DNA of 6,812 nucleotides. Origin: Amphritea sp. (GTDB lineage Bacteria > Pseudomonadota > Gammaproteobacteria > Pseudomonadales > Balneatricaceae). Every line of letters starts with the position of its first letter. Position 1 is the first letter of the stretch. Location: assembly GCA_018067325.1 (NCBI GenBank), contig JAGPUU010000242.1, positions 1-6,812 on the forward strand. The letters are read 5' to 3'. A model generated the notes under the pieces. That model was given only the letters and a program-made list of their open reading frames with translations. It ran no database searches and was not told the origin of the DNA. Shown here one piece after another: positions 4,394-6,812 of this stretch. Position numbers and translations under genes: made by a program.

Positions 4394-6812
4394 TGAAACA
4401 GCTCAATAGAATGGTGCTGGTTAACTGGTATGTGCTGGGTGCGGTAGAGATTCCGATCAAAGGAAATGTGGCTATTGTTGGGCCCAACGGTTCGGGTAAG
4501 TCATCCCTGCTGGATGCCATACAGACGGTGTTGATGGGGGGTAATAAAAAATATCTCAGTTTTAACGCGAGTGCCGGTGATAAAAGCGAGCGTAGTCTGC
4601 GTACATATTGTCTCGGTTTTATGGACGATATGGGCAAGAAAGAGAATTCCCGACAGGATTCTGTTAGCTATCTCGCGCTGAGCTTCTTTGATACAGAAAC
4701 GGGTAAAGAGACCTGCGTAGGTCTGGCAATCAGCGCTTCGCTGTCTTCACCGGAAGAGGATGTATTGGGGCGCTTTATTCTGCCAGATTTCTCCGTCACC
4801 CTGGAGGACTTTACCGATAAGCAGGATGGCGGCCGTCTACCAAAAGAGTGGCCGGTGGTACGGGAAAGTTTGCTTAAGCAGTGCCCGGAAATGAAGCTAG
4901 AGAAGCGGGCTAACCGCTTTATTCGTGAGCTGGTGACTGAGCTTAGTTACGACCCTCAGATGCCCAACGACGATGACAAATTCGTTAAAAACTTCCGTAA
5001 TGCACTTAAGTTTGTACCCATCAACAGTCCGACCCGCTTCATTCGTGAATTTGTGTTGGATGAGAATATCGTTCATGTCGGCGGCTTCCGTAAATCCCTT
5101 GATGAATATCGGGCGATGGAAGAAAAAACCCGGGAAGTGGCTAATCGCATCGGCGAGCTGGAGAAAGTTCAGGAGCAGTGCAAAGGGATCGACCGTAATG
5201 TAAAGAACTCGGTTGAGTATGAGTGGGTTGTTCATGAAACCCGGTTTGAGCATGCTGACCTTAAGAAAGAGGAAGCGGAAGAACGCCTTGAATCAAATCA
5301 AGGGAAAGAGGCCACGCTGCAGTCTGAGCTTGAAGCTAAGAGTGAAGAGCTAAATCAGACGATGCAGTCTTTGGCTAATTCTCGCGCAGAACTGAATAAT
5401 ACCGACAGTGCTCATAAAGTGAAGGCGCTGGAAAACTCGATTGATGCTCGTTCCCATGAATTAAATGTTGTTAAAGAGAAAATACAGCATGTGTATTCGC
5501 TGCTGCGTTCAGCGGTAAGCTTTGCTAATTATCAGCAATACCTGCCGGAGAGTTTTATCCCGGTGGTTAAAGATTCAGTAGAGCTGTGGCGTTCCGGCGA
5601 AGATATGATGGCTGAGGCTTGGCCGTTGGCGCCGGTGGATGTGGATAACAACTTGAATCAACTGAAAAAATCAGTCGATTCTGTGCGTCGTGAGATTGCT
5701 CGTCGTTTTGAAGCTTCGGTCATTCGTATGAACGAACTGCGAAGCGAAATTCAGAGTCAGAAAAGTGCAGTTGAACAGCTGAAAGAGGGGCGGGCGCCGT
5801 TGCGTCGAAATACCCGAGAGCTGATGCAGCTGCTTAAAGACTACGGTATTGAGTCTACACCGATCTGTGAGCTGGTGGATATCAACGATGAGAAGTGGCG
5901 AATTGCGGTCGAGAGTTTTCTCGGAGCACGCCGTGAAGCATTAATTGTAGATCCGGATCGGGTTAAAGAGGCGATCACTCTTTACCGTCGCAAAGGTCGT
6001 CACCTGAAAGGTTGCCGAGTAGTAAATACCACTAAAAGCCATGAATGGGTAAACCGTTCTAAGCCGGGCTCGCTTGCACAGTTTGTTGATTGTCAGGGGG
6101 AAGATGCCATTGGCTACATGAATCGCGCCCTGGGTGGGGTGATGGCGGTAGAGACTGAAAACGAATTGCTAAAGCAGGAACGTGCGCTTACCTATGACTG
6201 CATGCTGCAGACAGAAGGTACGACTACCTCTATTCGTGAAGAAGCGCCGATGATGGGCAGCGGCGGTGGACGTCGTCAGCATCAGTTGCAGCAGCAGGAT
6301 CGTCAGGTTGATCAGATGATGGCTGAGTTCAGCGCGTTAAATAAAGATCATGAAGCACTGGATAGCCTAAGAGAAAACCTGATCCGTATGACCGCAGCGC
6401 TGACCGGTGTGACCGAGCGGACTTTTGATCTGGTTAATCAACGGGAGATGCTGCAGACCGAGGTAGAGGGTTATCGCCAGGGTATTACTGATGTGCGTAA
6501 TCAGGATGATACCGGTGTTCAACAGCGGATTGCTGAGTTGGTCGAAGCGGCGCCACTTCGCCTCAGTCACCGGGATTTCAAGGCGGAGAATCTGCATCTC
6601 CACCCCGCTCGCCCCACAACGACCGGTCGACTCGTGATGATCGACATCCAGGGCGCGTTCCAGGCGCCACTAAAAGAATGGAGCGCCACGATTGCCGGCC
6701 ACATCGGTCATGACCTTTCCAAAGCCAGTGCGGTAGCCAAAGCTCACCGAATCGGCGTAATCGTTTGGACTGAAGAAGGTAACCATGCCTTCGGACCGGA
6801 TGGCCAGGCGGT
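4393..6812 (+). CDS. jetC: JetC/MksB-like SMC ATPase, 3' end lost and last ~86 codons foreign
   Basis: This is the motor subunit of the complex: an SMC ATPase that would dimerise and extrude DNA loops. The start at 4393 has GAGGAG (4379-4384) eight bases upstream. Walker A is GPNGSGKSS at residues 30-38, followed by LLDAIQTVLMG as in RecF/SbcC/MukB heads. Residues 1-235 form the N-terminal head, ending with the block IREFVLDENIVHVGGFRKSL just before the coil. Residues 240-375 and about 430-480 are heptad-rich coiled coil. Residues 490-600 are the hinge, with ICELVDINDEKW and ESFLGARREALIVDPDRV resembling JetC/MksB hinges. The returning coil starts near 634. Credible SMC sequence ends near residue 720 (about 6550). 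Full-length relatives are roughly 900-1,100 residues, so the second coil, signature motif and Walker B are missing. The frame continues open to the window end, but that part looks unrelated. Confidence 0.8.
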   Translation, partial: MKQLNRMVLVNWYVLGAVEIPIKGNVAIVGPNGSGKSSLLDAIQTVLMGGNKKYLSFNASAGDKSERSLRTYCLGFMDDMGKKENSRQDSVSYLALSFFDTETGKETCVGLAISASLSSPEEDVLGRFILPDFSVTLEDFTDKQDGGRLPKEWPVVRESLLKQCPEMKLEKRANRFIRELVTELSYDPQMPNDDDKFVKNFRNALKFVPINSPTRFIREFVLDENIVHVGGFRKSLDEYRAMEEKTREVANRIGELEKVQEQCKGIDRNVKNSVEYEWVVHETRFEHADLKKEEAEERLESNQGKEATLQSELEAKSEELNQTMQSLANSRAELNNTDSAHKVKALENSIDARSHELNVVKEKIQHVYSLLRSAVSFANYQQYLPESFIPVVKDSVELWRSGEDMMAEAWPLAPVDVDNNLNQLKKSVDSVRREIARRFEASVIRMNELRSEIQSQKSAVEQLKEGRAPLRRNTRELMQLLKDYGIESTPICELVDINDEKWRIAVESFLGARREALIVDPDRVKEAITLYRRKGRHLKGCRVVNTTKSHEWVNRSKPGSLAQFVDCQGEDAIGYMNRALGGVMAVETENELLKQERALTYDCMLQTEGTTTSIREEAPMMGSGGGRRQHQLQQQDRQVDQMMAEFSALNKDHEALDSLRENLIRMTAALTGVTERTFDLVNQREMLQTEVEGYRQGITDVRNQDDTGVQQRIAELVEAAPLRLSHRDFKAENLHLHPARPTTTGRLVMIDIQGAFQAPLKEWSATIAGHIGHDLSKASAVAKAHRIGVIVWTEEGNHAFGPDGQA
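6549..6668 (+). other. Foreign fragment resembling an APH-type phosphotransferase catalytic loop
   Basis: In the same frame as jetC, residues 721-759 read LSHRDFKAENLHL, then GRLVMIDIQGAFQAP. This matches the catalytic loop and metal-binding segment of APH/choline-kinase-like phosphotransferases (H-x-D-x-x-x-x-N, then ID-x-Q-x-A), as in AmgK-like sugar kinases. The likely catalytic base is D728, with N733 and D751 binding metal. Such a motif has no place in an SMC coiled coil. GC by hand count is 60% and 67% in the lines starting 6541 and 6601, against 50% and 47% in the two lines before. The piece is about 38 codons, far too short to be a working kinase. Confidence 0.6.
6549..6671 (+). repeat. 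9-bp direct repeat GGCGCCACT flanking the kinase-like piece
   Basis: GGCGCCACT occurs at 6549-6557 and again at 6663-6671, 114 bases (38 codons) apart. The copies coincide with the two places where the encoded sequence changes character. This fits joining at microhomology, either in DNA amplification or assembly or in a real rearrangement. A target-site duplication is possible but no transposon ends are visible. Confidence 0.6.
6669..6812. other. Unassigned terminal segment, probably unrelated to jetC
   Basis: After the kinase-like piece the plus frame continues LKEWSATIAGHIGHDLSK and stays open, but I recognise no family. On the minus strand a frame open from the window edge (6810) ends at a TAG at 6672-6670. 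It would encode a 46-residue C-terminal end including MVTFFSPNDYADSVSFGYR and finishing GAPFF. Either frame could be the real one. Neither continues the kinase fold (PEYDL or similar is expected after QAP) nor the SMC coil. Confidence 0.35.

Noticed and set aside
4284..5253. Minus-strand open frames of 117 and 118 codons over jetB/jetC, and a 76-codon plus frame at 4973-5203.
   Set aside because: They overlap the head and coil of jetC, whose frame has strong motif support.

Overview
The window looks like chromosomal DNA from a gammaproteobacterium of moderate GC content. YcaO is close along its whole length to the E. coli protein, and the tRNA-Asn gene and sigma-70 promoter style fit. A marine Oceanospirillales/Alteromonadales-type host is my guess only. 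The left edge cuts a tRNA gene and the right edge shows abrupt changes of sequence character, so this may be a whole assembly contig.

Layout: (1) 1-45, the 5' part of a tRNA-Asn(GTT) gene on the minus strand, with a clear promoter at 67-95. (2) 96-347, an A/T-rich intergenic stretch with a 14-bp palindrome. (3) 348-2078, ycaO on the plus strand, followed by a Rho-independent terminator at 2147-2172. (4) 2250-6812, a tightly coupled three-gene operon encoding an SMC-type condensin: a JetA/MukF-like kleisin, a JetB/MukE-like protein, and the N-terminal 720 residues or so of a JetC/MukB/MksB-like SMC ATPase. The genes meet at one-base stop/start overlaps (TAATG, TGATG), so the subunits are probably made in a coupled way. 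The kleisin resembles the DUF5716-type JetA family of Wadjet plasmid-defence systems rather than E. coli MukF. The nuclease subunit JetD/MksG, which would turn a condensin into a plasmid-cutting Wadjet system, is not in the window, so chromosome organisation and plasmid defence cannot be told apart here.

The oddest part is the last 260 bases. Near 6549 the SMC frame stops looking like a coiled coil and becomes about 38 codons resembling the catalytic loop of an aminoglycoside/sugar phosphotransferase. It then changes again near 6669. A 9-bp direct repeat, GGCGCCACT, sits at both switch points, and GC rises from about 47% to about 67%. I read this as a chimeric contig end or a small rearrangement, not as a natural SMC-kinase fusion, although the frame happens to stay open.
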